DNA of 64,000 nucleotides from Mycolicibacterium frederiksbergense (GCF_012223425.1 NZ_CP038797.1:125353-189352); one strand, 5' to 3'. Counted from the first letter of the stretch, positions 8,860-17,728 are shown. Program-made: numbers and translations. The notes: generated by a model not told the origin, from the sequence alone.

Positions 8860-8976
8860 GGGACAATGGGCGCAGATGCTCCTCGGCTCAGGCTTCCCCG
8901 CAGAAGAGCAACACGGGCGATGTCGACCTGCCGGTCCTGCGCGACCCTCCTGGCCAGCGCCGACCAACCGTCGCAC

Positions 8977-9402
8977 TCACGACGGACCGCTGATGCTCAA
9001 CCCATTCCGCGCCGCCATCTCCTCATAGGAATCGAACAGATCAGGCCACTCACCACCCGGCCGGAGAACCTCCGCAGGCAGGCGACCGAGCGCGACTGCC
9101 AGCCGGACACCAAGGTGATTGATGCCGGCGATCGCCAGCCAACCCGCGCACGCACGGTCACGACCCGGCTCCGACTTGTGGCAAGCGAAAATTGGTGCGC
9201 CGAGTGCCGCTTCGTGTCCGGGTGCTCCGGCTGTGGTCCGCAGGGCGTCGTACCGTTCGGCCGGAAACTCCCCGGCGGGGGAATCCCTGCGCCACGGGCA
9301 GTTTGCGCACGGCCGCACGCAGTGCGCCAACTCGTCGCCCCGGTTGTGCGCGGACCCATCCAGGTCGGGCTCGGCGTGCTGGCCGAGACTCTGTGACGTC
9401 AC
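8977..9402 (-). CDS. DUF6283-like Cys-rich protein
   Basis: 141 aa. The motif CVRPCANCPWRRDSPAGEFP, then FACHKS about 30 residues later, is the signature of DUF6283, small proteins common on actinobacterial phages and plasmids, probably metal-binding. The region after FACHKS (CAGWLAIAGIN) also fits that family. No function is established. It is separated from the next gene upstream (9417) by 14 nt, so the 10256-8977 genes may form one transcript with the VapBC pair. Confidence 0.7.
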   Translation of the reverse strand: MTSQSLGQHAEPDLDGSAHNRGDELAHCVRPCANCPWRRDSPAGEFPAERYDALRTTAGAPGHEAALGAPIFACHKSEPGRDRACAGWLAIAGINHLGVRLAVALGRLPAEVLRPGGEWPDLFDSYEEMAARNGLSISGPS

Positions 9403-9416
9403 GACGGTGTCCAGTA

Positions 9417-9638
9417 CTACGCGGCACCACCGGCGATGACGGTCAGCACCGGCTTGCCGCCGGCCGCGGTGGCCGGGGCGGCCGGCTCGTTGAGCAGGTC
9501 GTAGGCAGCTGACTTGATGGTGACTATGTCCAGTGGCCCGAGGTCATTGACGCGCCCCAGGAAGTCCGCAATGTCCTCAGGGCTCATACCGCCATCCAGG
9601 TATCCCTGGATCACGTTGCGTTGCAATACGTTCAACAT
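9417..9638 (-). CDS. Hypothetical 73-aa protein
   Basis: Amphipathic N-terminal half (VIQGYLDGGMSPEDIADFLGRV), then an Ala-rich tail. It lies 16 nt after the VapC stop. The pattern of a short helix, PED, and helix suggests a small DNA- or protein-binding unit; no family recognised. Confidence 0.5.
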   Translation of the reverse strand: MLNVLQRNVIQGYLDGGMSPEDIADFLGRVNDLGPLDIVTIKSAAYDLLNEPAAPATAAGGKPVLTVIAGGAA

Positions 9639-9654
9639 CTTTCCACCCTCGCTC

Positions 9655-10038
9655 TCAGTTCGCTACGACCATCACTGGACATTGGACATCTGCGACCGCG
9701 CCGAGCTTGGCGTCCACGGTCACCACCGGGCATCCCAGCGCTTCGGCCAGCGCTACATAGCTGGCCGCGCCCGCGTCGAGGACCTCGCGCAGCTCCCAGA
9801 CCCGCCCCAGGAGCCCGAGCCCGCTGACGCGCCGAACGCCGAGATCCCGCCACACCGCCATAGCGGCATGCGCGGCCTTGCCGTCGACGACGCCCTGGGC
9901 CATGCAGCGTCGAAGGCCGTTGGTGACCTCGACGTCGATCGCCTCCGGCGCCCAGACACGTTCCTCGGCCATCGCTTTGCGGGCCTGGCCGGCATGGAGC
10001 AGCGCGGTCAGCGCGGCGGAAGCGTCCATCACGATCAC
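9655..10038 (-). CDS. vapC: VapC-type PIN-domain toxin
   Basis: 127 aa with the PIN acidic triad: Asp in MIVMDASAAL, Glu in AIDVEVTNGL, Asp in CPVVTVDAKL. PIN toxins are Mg-dependent ribonucleases that cut tRNA or rRNA. Its start overlaps the stop of the VapB-like gene by 4 nt, as in many VapBC operons. Appears full length and intact. Confidence 0.88.
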   Translation of the reverse strand: MIVMDASAALTALLHAGQARKAMAEERVWAPEAIDVEVTNGLRRCMAQGVVDGKAAHAAMAVWRDLGVRRVSGLGLLGRVWELREVLDAGAASYVALAEALGCPVVTVDAKLGAVADVQCPVMVVAN

Positions 10039-10256
10039 CGGGACTCGCGGCCTTCGTTGACCGCTGAGACGATGTCGTCGGTGTCGACGTTCAGATCCGG
10101 CAGCGCCCCGAGGAGATCAGCGTTGTCGGCCCGGCGGGAGGCTTCGGCCAGCTCACGCATCGCGTAGGTGTTGACCGAGACTCGTTCCCGGGCGGCGAGC
10201 CGCTCCAGGCGTTCCACGACGTCATCCGGCACGTTGCGCAGGTAAACCGTTCCCAT
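10035..10256 (-). CDS. vapB: VapB-type antitoxin
   Basis: 73 aa from the ATG at 10256 (the frame is open upstream but Arg/Cys-rich and implausible). The N-terminal TVYLRNVPDDVVERLERLAA is a ribbon-helix-helix, followed by an acidic C-terminus that binds the toxin. A palindrome abuts the start codon. Confidence 0.85.
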   Translation of the reverse strand: MGTVYLRNVPDDVVERLERLAARERVSVNTYAMRELAEASRRADNADLLGALPDLNVDTDDIVSAVNEGRESR

Positions 10257-10282
10257 GTTGCACAATGCTAGCAGAGTGCAAC
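10257..10282. promoter_or_regulatory. VapB operator palindrome
   Basis: Inverted repeat GTTGCAC-12 nt-GTGCAAC ending one base before the vapB ATG; the spacing suits two ribbon-helix-helix dimers. Probable autoregulatory operator overlapping the promoter. Confidence 0.5.
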
Positions 10283-10290
10283 AGTCTGCG

Positions 10291-10503
10291 TCAGGCTGGC
10301 GGCAACACCGACGCACTCGGCGCCACGACCACCGGAGGCAACACCGTCTCCGCCGGGCCAGGCGTGACCGGAGTGCCCGAGCTTCCCGCCGCCGCCGGCA
10401 CATGCTGCACAGCCGCCGGCACCAACCCGCCACCAGGAGCCGTCGCCTCCACATCAGCGGGCGGAACCGGCGTCCCAGCGCTCACACTCGGATCCACCGG
10501 AGT
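10291..10503 (-). pseudogene. Pro/Val/Ala-rich C-terminal fragment beside IS607 element
   Basis: An open frame with no credible start encodes about 70 residues of Pro-, Val- and Ala-rich sequence (VPPADVEATAPGGG, VTPGPAETVLPPVVVAPS) to a stop at 10291. It looks like the disordered tail of an exported mycobacterial protein, left behind at the IS607-type insertion. It may be the 3' remnant of the MPT63-like gene at 12.6 kb, but the connecting part of that domain is missing, so this is only a suggestion. Confidence 0.4.
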
Positions 10504-10543
10504 CCGTTACCTTTTGTTGAGCGAATGTGAGTGCGCTCGTTCA

Positions 10544-12013
10544 TCAGGCAGCCTCGCCTTGCGGTGAGGCGGTCCCCGTCTGGTCCACCGGGTGGTGGTG
10601 CGGGGTTGACGTTTCATCGCCTGCTGCGTCGCCCGCTGGCGCGGGTTCGGTCTCACGCATGGCTCCGCGTCCTTCCACCGGGCCACTCCCGGCGGGACTC
10701 TGTTCACCCGGGAGTGTGGGTACGCCGAGTCGGGCGAGGTTGATCGCGGCACCCAGATCACGATCGATCCGGGTACCGCAGTTGTCACATTCGAAGACTC
10801 GATCGGCGAGGGTGAGGTTTGGCTTTCGCCTCCCACACGCTGTGCACGTCTTCGACGACGGGTAGAACCGGTCAGCCTCCACCAAATAGGAGCCGTACCA
10901 ATGTGTCTTGTAGTCCAGCATGCGCCGGATCTCGGCCAGGGCAGCATCAGCCAAGGCGCGGTTGAGGCCCCGCTTGCGCGATCCGCCCTTGGCTCGCATG
11001 CCTGCGGCGTTCAGAGTTTCGACTACCACCACCTGATGCTGCTGGGCCAACGCGGTGGTGGCCTTGTGCAGTACGTCGTGGCGCACGGCTGCGGCGTGGG
11101 CGTGTGTGCGACCGATCCGGGCCTGAGTGCGCCGCCACCGTTTCGAGGGCTGCAGGCGGGTCCGGGCCTGCGGGTCGTAGGGGCCCTGCTGGCGGGCGGC
11201 TCGGCGCTGCAGCGCCCTCAGCCGGACCTGGGCGGCGGTCAGCGACTTCGGTGCAGCAACGCGGTCGATCTCGGCCCCTCCGGGAGTCGCCACGACAAGC
11301 AGGCTGTCAGCTTTCACCCCGACATCGACCCCGACAATCGGATGGGGTGATCGCCGCGCGTGCGCGGGTCGGGCCTTGGCTGTGACGATGGTCTGTAAGG
11401 CGCAGTACCAACGCCCGGCGCTGTCTTGGCGCACGGTGGCCGACAAGATCCGCGCCGTCCCGGCCTGGGTTCGGCGGGCCAACTTACGGGTCGATTCATG
11501 GGTGCGGACCGCACCGAGGCGCGGCAACGTGACATGACGGCGATCGGCCTCGATGCGAATCACCCCGGTGGTGAACCGCACTGAGCGCGGGGTGCGGGCC
11601 GACTTGAACCGCGGGAAACCGACTGCGCGGCCGGCCCGTTCACCCTTGCGGGACTTCGACCACGCGTCCAACCCGCGGGCCAACCCATCCAGGCCAGTGT
11701 TGTAGGCCTCCTTCGAATTCTCCGCCCACCACGGCGCGCACAGAGGTTTGCGCTGATTCCACACCTTGCGCAACGCTGGCAATGACCACCCCACCACCGG
11801 GGTCAGCCGATCCTCGCCGATGCCGTAGCTGCGTTCGGCGACCCTCTGGTCCATCACCGCTTTCACCAAAGCGAGCATGTGATTGTGCGCGAATCGTGCC
11901 GCACCGGCATGAGAAGCCAACGCCCGCAATTGCGTCGGTGTGGGATCCAGGGCGAAGCGATACGCCTGCGCGGTCCAGCCCTCGGGAATCTCGAACCTAG
12001 CCACCGCCAACAA
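10544..12013 (-). CDS. tnpB: TnpB RNA-guided nuclease of IS607 type
   Basis: 489 aa. RuvC-like triad: Asp in IVGVDVGVKADS, Glu in VVVETLNAAGM, Asp in RIDRDLGAAINLARLG; between the last two lies the zinc finger CTACGRRKPNL then FECDNCG. The N-terminal domain (QAYRFALDPTPTQLRAL) is standard TnpB/OrfB. TnpB proteins are the ancestors of Cas12 and cut DNA guided by a right-end (omega) RNA that usually overlaps the 3' end of the gene. Unusually long C-terminal tail (about 65 residues, acidic then His/Pro-rich). Starts inside the end of tnpA. Confidence 0.92.
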   Translation of the reverse strand: MLAVARFEIPEGWTAQAYRFALDPTPTQLRALASHAGAARFAHNHMLALVKAVMDQRVAERSYGIGEDRLTPVVGWSLPALRKVWNQRKPLCAPWWAENSKEAYNTGLDGLARGLDAWSKSRKGERAGRAVGFPRFKSARTPRSVRFTTGVIRIEADRRHVTLPRLGAVRTHESTRKLARRTQAGTARILSATVRQDSAGRWYCALQTIVTAKARPAHARRSPHPIVGVDVGVKADSLLVVATPGGAEIDRVAAPKSLTAAQVRLRALQRRAARQQGPYDPQARTRLQPSKRWRRTQARIGRTHAHAAAVRHDVLHKATTALAQQHQVVVVETLNAAGMRAKGGSRKRGLNRALADAALAEIRRMLDYKTHWYGSYLVEADRFYPSSKTCTACGRRKPNLTLADRVFECDNCGTRIDRDLGAAINLARLGVPTLPGEQSPAGSGPVEGRGAMRETEPAPAGDAAGDETSTPHHHPVDQTGTASPQGEAA

Positions 12014-12599
12014 CCTCTGCCTGCTTGGTGGCCGTCACCGCCCGCATCGCCCGGTTGCGCGCCCCGCGGCGTCCATACAGCCGCGCGCACATCGAGGTTA
12101 GCACCTCGATCATGTCACGCACTAAATCATCGGCGGTCTCGCCCTGATCGGTGACGACTACCTTGCGACCCTGCGCGGACAACGCGGCTTCGAGATACTC
12201 AACCCCGAAGCGCGCGAGCCGATCACGGTGTTCCACAACCACCACCGAAGCAGATGGGTCTGACAAGACCCTGCGCAACTTGGGACGTTTCCCGTTCAGA
12301 CCGGACCCGACCTCGGTCACGACCTCACCGACCACATGTCCGTTCGACGTAGCCCAATCAGTCAGCCGTGCAACCTGCCGGTCCAGATCGGCCCGCTGAT
12401 CATGCGACGACACCCGCGCATACACAACAGTGCGACCAGCCTCCCCGCTAGCCGCAGCGTCGACCCAGATCGTCCCCGACTCCAACCGGCGAGCAGGAAC
12501 CGGCATCCGACCCTCACGGAACCACCGATACGCCGTCTGCGGATGCACACCACTCGCACGCGCCCACTCAGCCAGCTTCACACACTCACTAAAACACAC
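11997..12599 (-). CDS. tnpA: IS607-type serine recombinase TnpA
   Basis: 200 aa. The N-terminal HTH (VHPQTAYRWFREGRMP) is followed by a serine-resolvase domain with nucleophile Ser in VVYARVSSHDQRADLDRQ, the EVGSGLNGKRPKLRRVL segment and VVEHRDRLARFG. Overlaps tnpB by 17 nt. It catalyses element transposition; intact. Confidence 0.92.
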   Translation of the reverse strand: MCFSECVKLAEWARASGVHPQTAYRWFREGRMPVPARRLESGTIWVDAAASGEAGRTVVYARVSSHDQRADLDRQVARLTDWATSNGHVVGEVVTEVGSGLNGKRPKLRRVLSDPSASVVVVEHRDRLARFGVEYLEAALSAQGRKVVVTDQGETADDLVRDMIEVLTSMCARLYGRRGARNRAMRAVTATKQAEVVGGG

Positions 12600-12638
12600 A
12601 TTCGATCACGAATACTCACATTCTGACGAGCAGTTCGA

Positions 12639-12809
12639 ACCCTGCGGCGTCGCCACCCCAAACAACACTCGATAGGTCTGGCCACTGCGCGACGCCCGCG
12701 CGTTCAGGTTGGACACGATGGGCTGAACGGTGCCGCGCACCGCGGTGTCGGTGGCGGTTGCTTCCCATAGCGTTCCGGCGGGTACGTAGGGGATGGTGTC
12801 CCTGGGTCG
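12639..12809 (-). pseudogene. MPT63/DUF1942-like gene fragment
   Basis: One frame reads DTIPYVPAGTLWEATATDTA, then VRGTVQPIVSNLNARA and QTYRVLFGVATPQG, which is the middle of the MPT63 (DUF1942) immunoglobulin-like secreted-antigen domain of mycobacteria. Upstream the frame meets a stop within a few codons, and downstream it breaks at the IS607-type element. So the gene has lost its signal peptide and its last about 40 domain residues. The family assignment is from memory of MPT63 homologues. Confidence 0.65.
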
Positions 12810-12989
12810 GACATGGCTTCACCAGAAAGCTCACAGGGGCTGACGCCCAAATCGGCCGCCGCGCATGGAGATTCTTTGCCCAGCCACCCAGATCACCTCG
12901 CCAGCCCCGACATCGGCGCATCCAGCGCGCATATTGGCGCAAACGCACACCGAAATCGCGGCCCTCCCCAGCCCGTCACGATGCCCCCA

Positions 12990-13010
12990 CCAGCGACGAT
13001 GGCACGTCCC
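12990..13010 (-). repeat. Dispersed intergenic repeat copy
   Basis: Minus strand GGGACGTGCCATCG followed by TCGCTGG; one mismatch to the core over GGGACGTGTCATC, with the CTG at the conserved spacing. Confidence 0.6.
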
Positions 13011-13055
13011 ACCGTCACGGGCCATAACGCCACACAACGCCCATAGGCTCGACCG

Positions 13056-13943
13056 ATGGACTGGCCGAAGGCACCCGGACGCGACAGCCGCCACAGCGGC
13101 GCGTTCGAGATCAGCTGGCCGTACCGCGACCACCATATGATGGACTTCCTCGCCCACGCCACCGGAGACGCCATCGTCGACGAGCACGCACTGTCCGCCG
13201 AGCTGGCCGCCAAGCGCCGCCGCCGCGGCCACCTCCACACCCCGTACCCGCCGTTCAACTGGCGTCACCCCGCCGCACATCCCGGTTGGCGCTACACCCG
13301 ATCCGAGCGCCGAGCCCTACGCGCAGCCACCATCCGCTGGCCGGCATCACGCCAAGACCTCGCCGCCTACGCCAACCGCGACGTCCTCGAAGCCGAGTGG
13401 GACACCCGCTTCACAGGCGACGGACCCGTGCACGCCGGCGCGGCCGCCCTGGTGTGGCGCGAACCCAACGCCGTCGCCGCTGCGTTCACATCGGCCAAGT
13501 CTGCGCGCCACAGCCGACTCTGGAAGACCGACTTCCTCGACGCACACAGCGCCCGCCTCGACGTCGACGCCGTCATGGCCCGCATCGCCACCACTGCCCA
13601 CCGCCTGTGGCGCACCCACGCCGGCACCCACCTACATCTGGGCCCCACGGACACCACCACCTGGGCAGCTCTGCTGGCCACCGTCGACCACCTCACCGAC
13701 TACGCCCGCGCGCTCAACGGGCGCGCCGATCTTCTCCTCGCCTACCGCGAGGTCCTGCGCCTGGAGAACGTCGACGACGCAGCGATCCGCATCGAGTTCG
13801 GGCTGCCTCTCGACGACACCACACCACTGAACCGCAGCGCACTCGATCTCGACCTGAACGTGGAGCTGACCGCGCTCGTCTGTCAGTTGGCTCGATCGGC
13901 CCTCTTCGACGAACAAGAAGACATGGCGCAGTCCTCGGGTTGA
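13056..13943 (+). CDS. Hypothetical 295-aa protein
   Basis: Soluble, no signal peptide. The N-terminus has His/Arg-rich segments (FNWRHPAAHPGWRY); a central part, VHAGAAALVWREPNA, and helices follow; the C-terminus is acidic. No family recognised. Codon use (strong GC at third positions) supports it as real. Stands alone, 109 bp before the ESX-type cluster. Confidence 0.65.
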   Translation: MDWPKAPGRDSRHSGAFEISWPYRDHHMMDFLAHATGDAIVDEHALSAELAAKRRRRGHLHTPYPPFNWRHPAAHPGWRYTRSERRALRAATIRWPASRQDLAAYANRDVLEAEWDTRFTGDGPVHAGAAALVWREPNAVAAAFTSAKSARHSRLWKTDFLDAHSARLDVDAVMARIATTAHRLWRTHAGTHLHLGPTDTTTWAALLATVDHLTDYARALNGRADLLLAYREVLRLENVDDAAIRIEFGLPLDDTTPLNRSALDLDLNVELTALVCQLARSALFDEQEDMAQSSG

Positions 13944-13970
13944 CCTGCCAAAACAGCGTACTGTTGCAGT

Positions 13971-13990
13971 GTGCTAGCATAGTGCTAACA
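13971..13990. promoter_or_regulatory. Short palindrome before ESX-type cluster
   Basis: TAGCA-TAG-TGCTA within GTGCTAGCATAGTGCTAAC, 62 bp before the start at 14052 and directly after the previous gene. GTGCTA is also directly repeated. Candidate operator/promoter for the 14-17.7 kb transcript; no clear -35/-10 pair was assigned. Confidence 0.3.
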
Positions 13991-14051
13991 CTTGGCAACG
14001 ACAGTGGACCAATCACCCACACCACGCCAACGACCAGAAGGAGGCCCCAAG

Positions 14052-14687
14052 ATGTTGCAAAACGCGCAGTTGGACGCCCCATTTACCAGTGACGTGGCAT
14101 TCGGCGAGGGATACCATTTCCCCATGGACGGAAATGCGCCGATCAGCGCGCCTCCCGGGCCCCCGGCCCCGTGGCCGCAGTCTTACCCTCCCGCCAAGCC
14201 GGCGCGGCGGTGGCTTCCCGTCGCCATCATCGTCGCAGCGATCATCATCGCCGCAGCCATGGTCAGTGTCGCTGTCCTGAGCAGGGACACCAACAACGCC
14301 GCCCCCGCCGGCCCGGCACCCACCGCGGTCGGCAGCGCACCCGCTCAGGGCGCCGCCACGGAGGCCAGCTCGACCTGCGACGCATGGCCTTCCACGAAGG
14401 CCGCGCTCAACTCGATTCCCGCTCTGCCAGCCGGGTGGAACTGGGATACGCCGAACATCGACGTCTACGTGTCGAATCAGAGCGCAGCTGTGACCAAGGC
14501 GCTGGACCTGTTCGAGCCCGAGATCGCGGCTGCCGATCCACCTCAGGTGGTAGAGGCCGCCAAGGCCTACGTGTCCGAGCGCCGGCTGGCGATGCAAAAG
14601 CTCATCGACCGCACGTACACCTCAGCCGATGGTGTGCCTGGCAACGTCGCACTTGCGAAGCTCGATCAAGTGTGTGGTCTGAGCTAG
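14052..14687 (+). CDS. Single-pass membrane protein of ESX-type cluster
   Basis: 211 aa; ATG at 14052 chosen for the strong AAGGAGG site upstream. A Pro-rich cytoplasmic N-terminus (APPGPPAPWPQSYPP) leads to one transmembrane helix (LPVAIIVAAIIIAAAMVSVA), then an external domain with two Cys (SSTCDAWPS; DQVCGLS at the very end) that could pair. The layout is common among mycobacterial ESX-associated proteins. Followed 16 nt later by the 856-aa gene. Confidence 0.7.
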   Translation: MLQNAQLDAPFTSDVAFGEGYHFPMDGNAPISAPPGPPAPWPQSYPPAKPARRWLPVAIIVAAIIIAAAMVSVAVLSRDTNNAAPAGPAPTAVGSAPAQGAATEASSTCDAWPSTKAALNSIPALPAGWNWDTPNIDVYVSNQSAAVTKALDLFEPEIAAADPPQVVEAAKAYVSERRLAMQKLIDRTYTSADGVPGNVALAKLDQVCGLS

Positions 14688-14703
14688 GGCTTCGGTCGAG
14701 GAC

Positions 14704-17274
14704 GTGACTCCAAAGCCCACTACGCCGAACGCATCTGAGCTGCTGCAGAACTTCTGGGAAGACTCCCTTGAACCTGCGGACTTGATGCGACGCTCCGTGG
14801 AGATGACCAAGCTGTCGGGTCAGCTTGTCGCCACGTCCCAGGATGGCCAGGTGGGCGCTATGAAGCTGCTCAATTATGGGCAGGGCGATTTGGCGAACGT
14901 CATTTCTGGGGCGTGGACGAAGTATTTCGTCAACGTGGGCCTAGTGGGGGCCCAGGTCGGCCAGGCAGCGGGATGCCTGGAGGCCTGGGCCTCCGCGCTC
15001 GGCGCTATGCATGCGGGGATGGCCGGTGTCGTCGGCTGGGCCGAGTCCGCAATCGCGGCACTCGAGGCCGCACGTCCGGCGGCTATGGCCGCGGGCCAAG
15101 ACGTCGACGCCATGATCGAGCAAGTCAAGAACGAGGCCAAGTCGCAGATCATGGCGATCTCCAACGCTGCGATGGGTGCGCTCGCTGCTCTACCCAGCTG
15201 GGCCGGGAGCATCCCCACCGCCATGCCAACGCCAGGCGGATCTCCGGGTGGTACAGGTCAATCCAGTTCCGGTGCTGCGGTAGCGGACGCCGGCCCCAAC
15301 GCACCGACGCAGTCCCTTTCGAACACCACCGGGTCGGCAGGCAACGACGCCGGGCCCAACGCATCAACCCAGACTGCTTCAAACACCACGGGATCCGCAG
15401 CCAACGACGCTGGACCGAACGCCTCGATCCAGCCCGCCTCAAACACAACCGGCACCGCAGGCAGCGACGCTGGACCGAACGCCACCCCCGCGGGGCTTTC
15501 GAGTTCGGGAGGCTCAAGCGGTGGCGGCATGGGCGCCGGATCCGGCTCGGGAGGCGCATCAGGCGGAGGCGCGCCGTCCACCGGCTCAGGTGGCAGCGGT
15601 ACGCCGGCGGCAGCTGGGTCGTCGCCTGCTGCTGGTGCTTCGCCAGCCGCGTCATCGTCTTCGCCTGCGGCAAGCTCGACCTCCCCTTCGTCGACTGGGG
15701 CGTCTACTGGCGGATCCGGGACGGAAGGTTCAGGGGCAGGTTCTGGGTCGGGGTCTGGGTCTGGGTCCTCCTCTCCCGCTGCGGCACAGCCGGTTTCACA
15801 GTCTTCGGGATCGACCGGCGCGGAGGCTCCTGCAGCTGCTGCGGCGCCGGCGGCCTCACACTCGACTGCAGCTGCGTCGACAGCCGGCGTAGCTCCTGTT
15901 GCTGCTTCCGCGGCGCCTGTCGCGGCAGCAGCGGCGGGTCCCGCGGCGGCCGCGCCGATGTCAGCAGCAGCTCCGATGAGTGCCGCCGCGGCGGCCCCGC
16001 TGGCGTCGACGGCTGGCGCGGTTCCTGCGCCTCCCCCGCCGGTGTCTCCGTTGTCGCCGGCCTCTCCGGCGGGCGCGATTCCGCCTCCGCCGCCGACGAT
16101 GGCAGCTCCTCCTCCCGCTGCGGGTGTGCCCGCGACGGCGACCCCGGGTCCTGCTCCAGCACCCGCGCCCGCTCCGGCGCCGGCGCCGGCCCCCGGTCAT
16201 GGCCCACCGCCTGGCCCTACTGCGCATACTGCGCCGCCGTCGTCGACGCCGGTGTCCAATGCTTCGCAGCAGCAGAACCCGGATCCGTCGGTCCCCCCGT
16301 CGGGCGGTCCCGCGGTCGGCGGTGGGGTTGGTGGTCCGATCATCGCTCCGCTGAGCGGGCAGGATCCATTGGTCGTCCCGGCCGTGCTGGCGCCACCGGT
16401 AAGCCCGATCGCCGCTCTGGGCGACGAGGACCTTGCGACGGTGCGCAGAGTCGTGGAGGCGGCCGGCGGCGCGGCCCGCGTGCAGTGGGCCGCCGGCATG
16501 GTGGTCACCAGCGGACGCCGCCAGGTCGTGCTGACCTCCGATCGCGGCCGTGGATGGGTTCCGGCAGAAGCGTTCATGCCCGCCGACGTTGTGATGCCGT
16601 GGTCGCATGAAGACTCGGCCCGCTGGGAGGGCCTGGTGGATCCGGCCCGGGTCATCGTCGAGTACGCCGCCGCCGCGCAGGGTCAGTTGACCGCGCTCGC
16701 GTCGACATTCTCCAGCGCCCCGGGAGTCGCTGCCGGAGTCCCGTGGGCGTTCGTCGACGGGACCGATCGGGCGTATCCCGAGCTGCTCAGCGGGCCAGTG
16801 GTGACTCGCTTCGAGCTGCAGGTCTCAGATGCGCGGCGCCGCGCCGTCAAGCACATCGTGGACTCGGTCAAACAGCGCGAGCAGGTGCTGTGGCTTGCCG
16901 TGAACGCTGATGAGAAGGCCGGACCCGCAGACGAGCGGCAGCGCATGCTGACTACGTTCCGAAACAACTTGGGGCGCATCGACAATGCCCGGTGGGTGGC
17001 GTCCTTGCCGTGGGAGCGGCTGGAGGAGGAATACCACCAGCTGTGCGTGCAGGAGAAGGCCGCGCGGGTCGACGTACGTGACGTCGAGGTGGGCCAGCTC
17101 GACACCGCCGGTGGCGGGTGCCGGCCCCTGCTGGCACAGGCCTACGCCACCGAGGCCGCCCTGGCGCTACGCAACCCCGTAGCGGTGCGGGCGTTGGCCG
17201 ATGCGACCTACTCGTGGAGCATGCTGCTCGACATTCAGACCACAGAACCCACCTCTGCGCTCGTCGGACGGTGA
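14704..17274 (+). CDS. ESX-associated protein with Pro/Ala linker (DUF5631/DUF5632-like)
   Basis: 856 aa, GTG start. Residues 1-170: helical, WXG100/PPE-like hairpin region (LLQNFWEDSLEPADLMRR; many Ala/Met heptads). Residues 195-260: three tandem 20-residue repeats plus a partial fourth. About 260-545: Ser/Gly then Ala/Pro low-complexity linker. About 560-856: conserved C-terminal domain (RVQWAAGMVVTSGRRQ, RGWVPAEAFMP, DATYSWSMLL) resembling the DUF5631/DUF5632 modules of mycobacterial proteins encoded near esx loci. Probably an ESX substrate or chaperone-like partner; exact role unknown. No secretion machinery (ecc genes) lies in this window. Confidence 0.65.
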   Translation: MTPKPTTPNASELLQNFWEDSLEPADLMRRSVEMTKLSGQLVATSQDGQVGAMKLLNYGQGDLANVISGAWTKYFVNVGLVGAQVGQAAGCLEAWASALGAMHAGMAGVVGWAESAIAALEAARPAAMAAGQDVDAMIEQVKNEAKSQIMAISNAAMGALAALPSWAGSIPTAMPTPGGSPGGTGQSSSGAAVADAGPNAPTQSLSNTTGSAGNDAGPNASTQTASNTTGSAANDAGPNASIQPASNTTGTAGSDAGPNATPAGLSSSGGSSGGGMGAGSGSGGASGGGAPSTGSGGSGTPAAAGSSPAAGASPAASSSSPAASSTSPSSTGASTGGSGTEGSGAGSGSGSGSGSSSPAAAQPVSQSSGSTGAEAPAAAAAPAASHSTAAASTAGVAPVAASAAPVAAAAAGPAAAAPMSAAAPMSAAAAAPLASTAGAVPAPPPPVSPLSPASPAGAIPPPPPTMAAPPPAAGVPATATPGPAPAPAPAPAPAPAPGHGPPPGPTAHTAPPSSTPVSNASQQQNPDPSVPPSGGPAVGGGVGGPIIAPLSGQDPLVVPAVLAPPVSPIAALGDEDLATVRRVVEAAGGAARVQWAAGMVVTSGRRQVVLTSDRGRGWVPAEAFMPADVVMPWSHEDSARWEGLVDPARVIVEYAAAAQGQLTALASTFSSAPGVAAGVPWAFVDGTDRAYPELLSGPVVTRFELQVSDARRRAVKHIVDSVKQREQVLWLAVNADEKAGPADERQRMLTTFRNNLGRIDNARWVASLPWERLEEEYHQLCVQEKAARVDVRDVEVGQLDTAGGGCRPLLAQAYATEAALALRNPVAVRALADATYSWSMLLDIQTTEPTSALVGR
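15286..15483 (+). repeat. Tandem 60-bp coding repeats (DAGPNA repeats)
   Basis: Three full 60-bp units starting at 15286, 15346 and 15406, plus a partial at 15466. Each encodes a 20-residue unit beginning DAGPNA and containing SNTTG. An in-frame expansion within the linker of the 856-aa protein; copy number may vary between strains. Confidence 0.8.
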
Positions 17275-17282
17275 GTTGAGCG

Positions 17283-17711
17283 GTGGCCAGCGTCCCGTTG
17301 GTGTGCGCACTCCTGGCCTCGAAGTACGCGGCGATCTTGGACGCACTGTGCGGCGAGCTGGGTGATGCCGCGGTGGTGCGCGTCGGGCCGGCCGACGCCG
17401 AGGAGCCGTATCCGCCACACGTCCTGGGCCCGGATGAGCTTCCGGGGCCGCCGCCGGCACGCTACGTGATCGAGTGCGTCCTGCCGGATGGCCACCTCCT
17501 GCACGTGTCGGATCACCGACGGTACGGGCTGCGGAAGGTGGCACGCCCGGCGGACGCGCCGGATGCGTGGATCGTGGAGATCTGGTCTCGCCGTGGCGAC
17601 TTCACTTCAGGGCTGGTGGGCACCGCTACCAGTGACGAGCACAGCGTGAGTGGACTGCTCGTTGCGGTGCGGGATGCGCTGCACGTTCACGGCATGCGTG
17701 CCGTCAGCTGA
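17283..17711 (+). CDS. Hypothetical protein of ESX-type cluster
   Basis: 142 aa, GTG start 8 nt after the stop of the 856-aa gene, so presumably the last cistron of that operon. Soluble, alpha/beta-looking, with a central PPPARYVIECVLPDGHLLHV and DHRRYGLRKV. No family recognised. Confidence 0.6.
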   Translation: MASVPLVCALLASKYAAILDALCGELGDAAVVRVGPADAEEPYPPHVLGPDELPGPPPARYVIECVLPDGHLLHVSDHRRYGLRKVARPADAPDAWIVEIWSRRGDFTSGLVGTATSDEHSVSGLLVAVRDALHVHGMRAVS

Positions 17712-17728
17712 TCCGCTGCCCGGCCACT

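Larger units (their letters stand above)
10504..12638 (-). mobile_element. IS607-type element (TnpA serine recombinase + TnpB)
   Basis: A serine recombinase with an N-terminal MerR-like HTH and a TnpB overlap in the usual IS607 order. IS607 elements lack inverted repeats and make no long target duplication, so the ends given are approximate: the right end is set where the MPT63-like reading frame breaks off (12639), the left end by the start of the Pro-rich fragment. Both genes look intact, so the element may be active. Confidence 0.75.
12600..13055. other. Gap with MPT63-like remnant and dispersed repeat
   Basis: No intact gene. It contains the DUF1942 fragment (12639-12809) and a minus-strand copy of the dispersed repeat (12990-13010). 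The rest shows only low-quality frames. Confidence 0.5.

Noticed and set aside
15286..15483. Regular 60-bp repeats as a possible CRISPR array
   Set aside because: Repeats are contiguous, in frame with the 856-aa gene and have no spacers; no cas genes are present.
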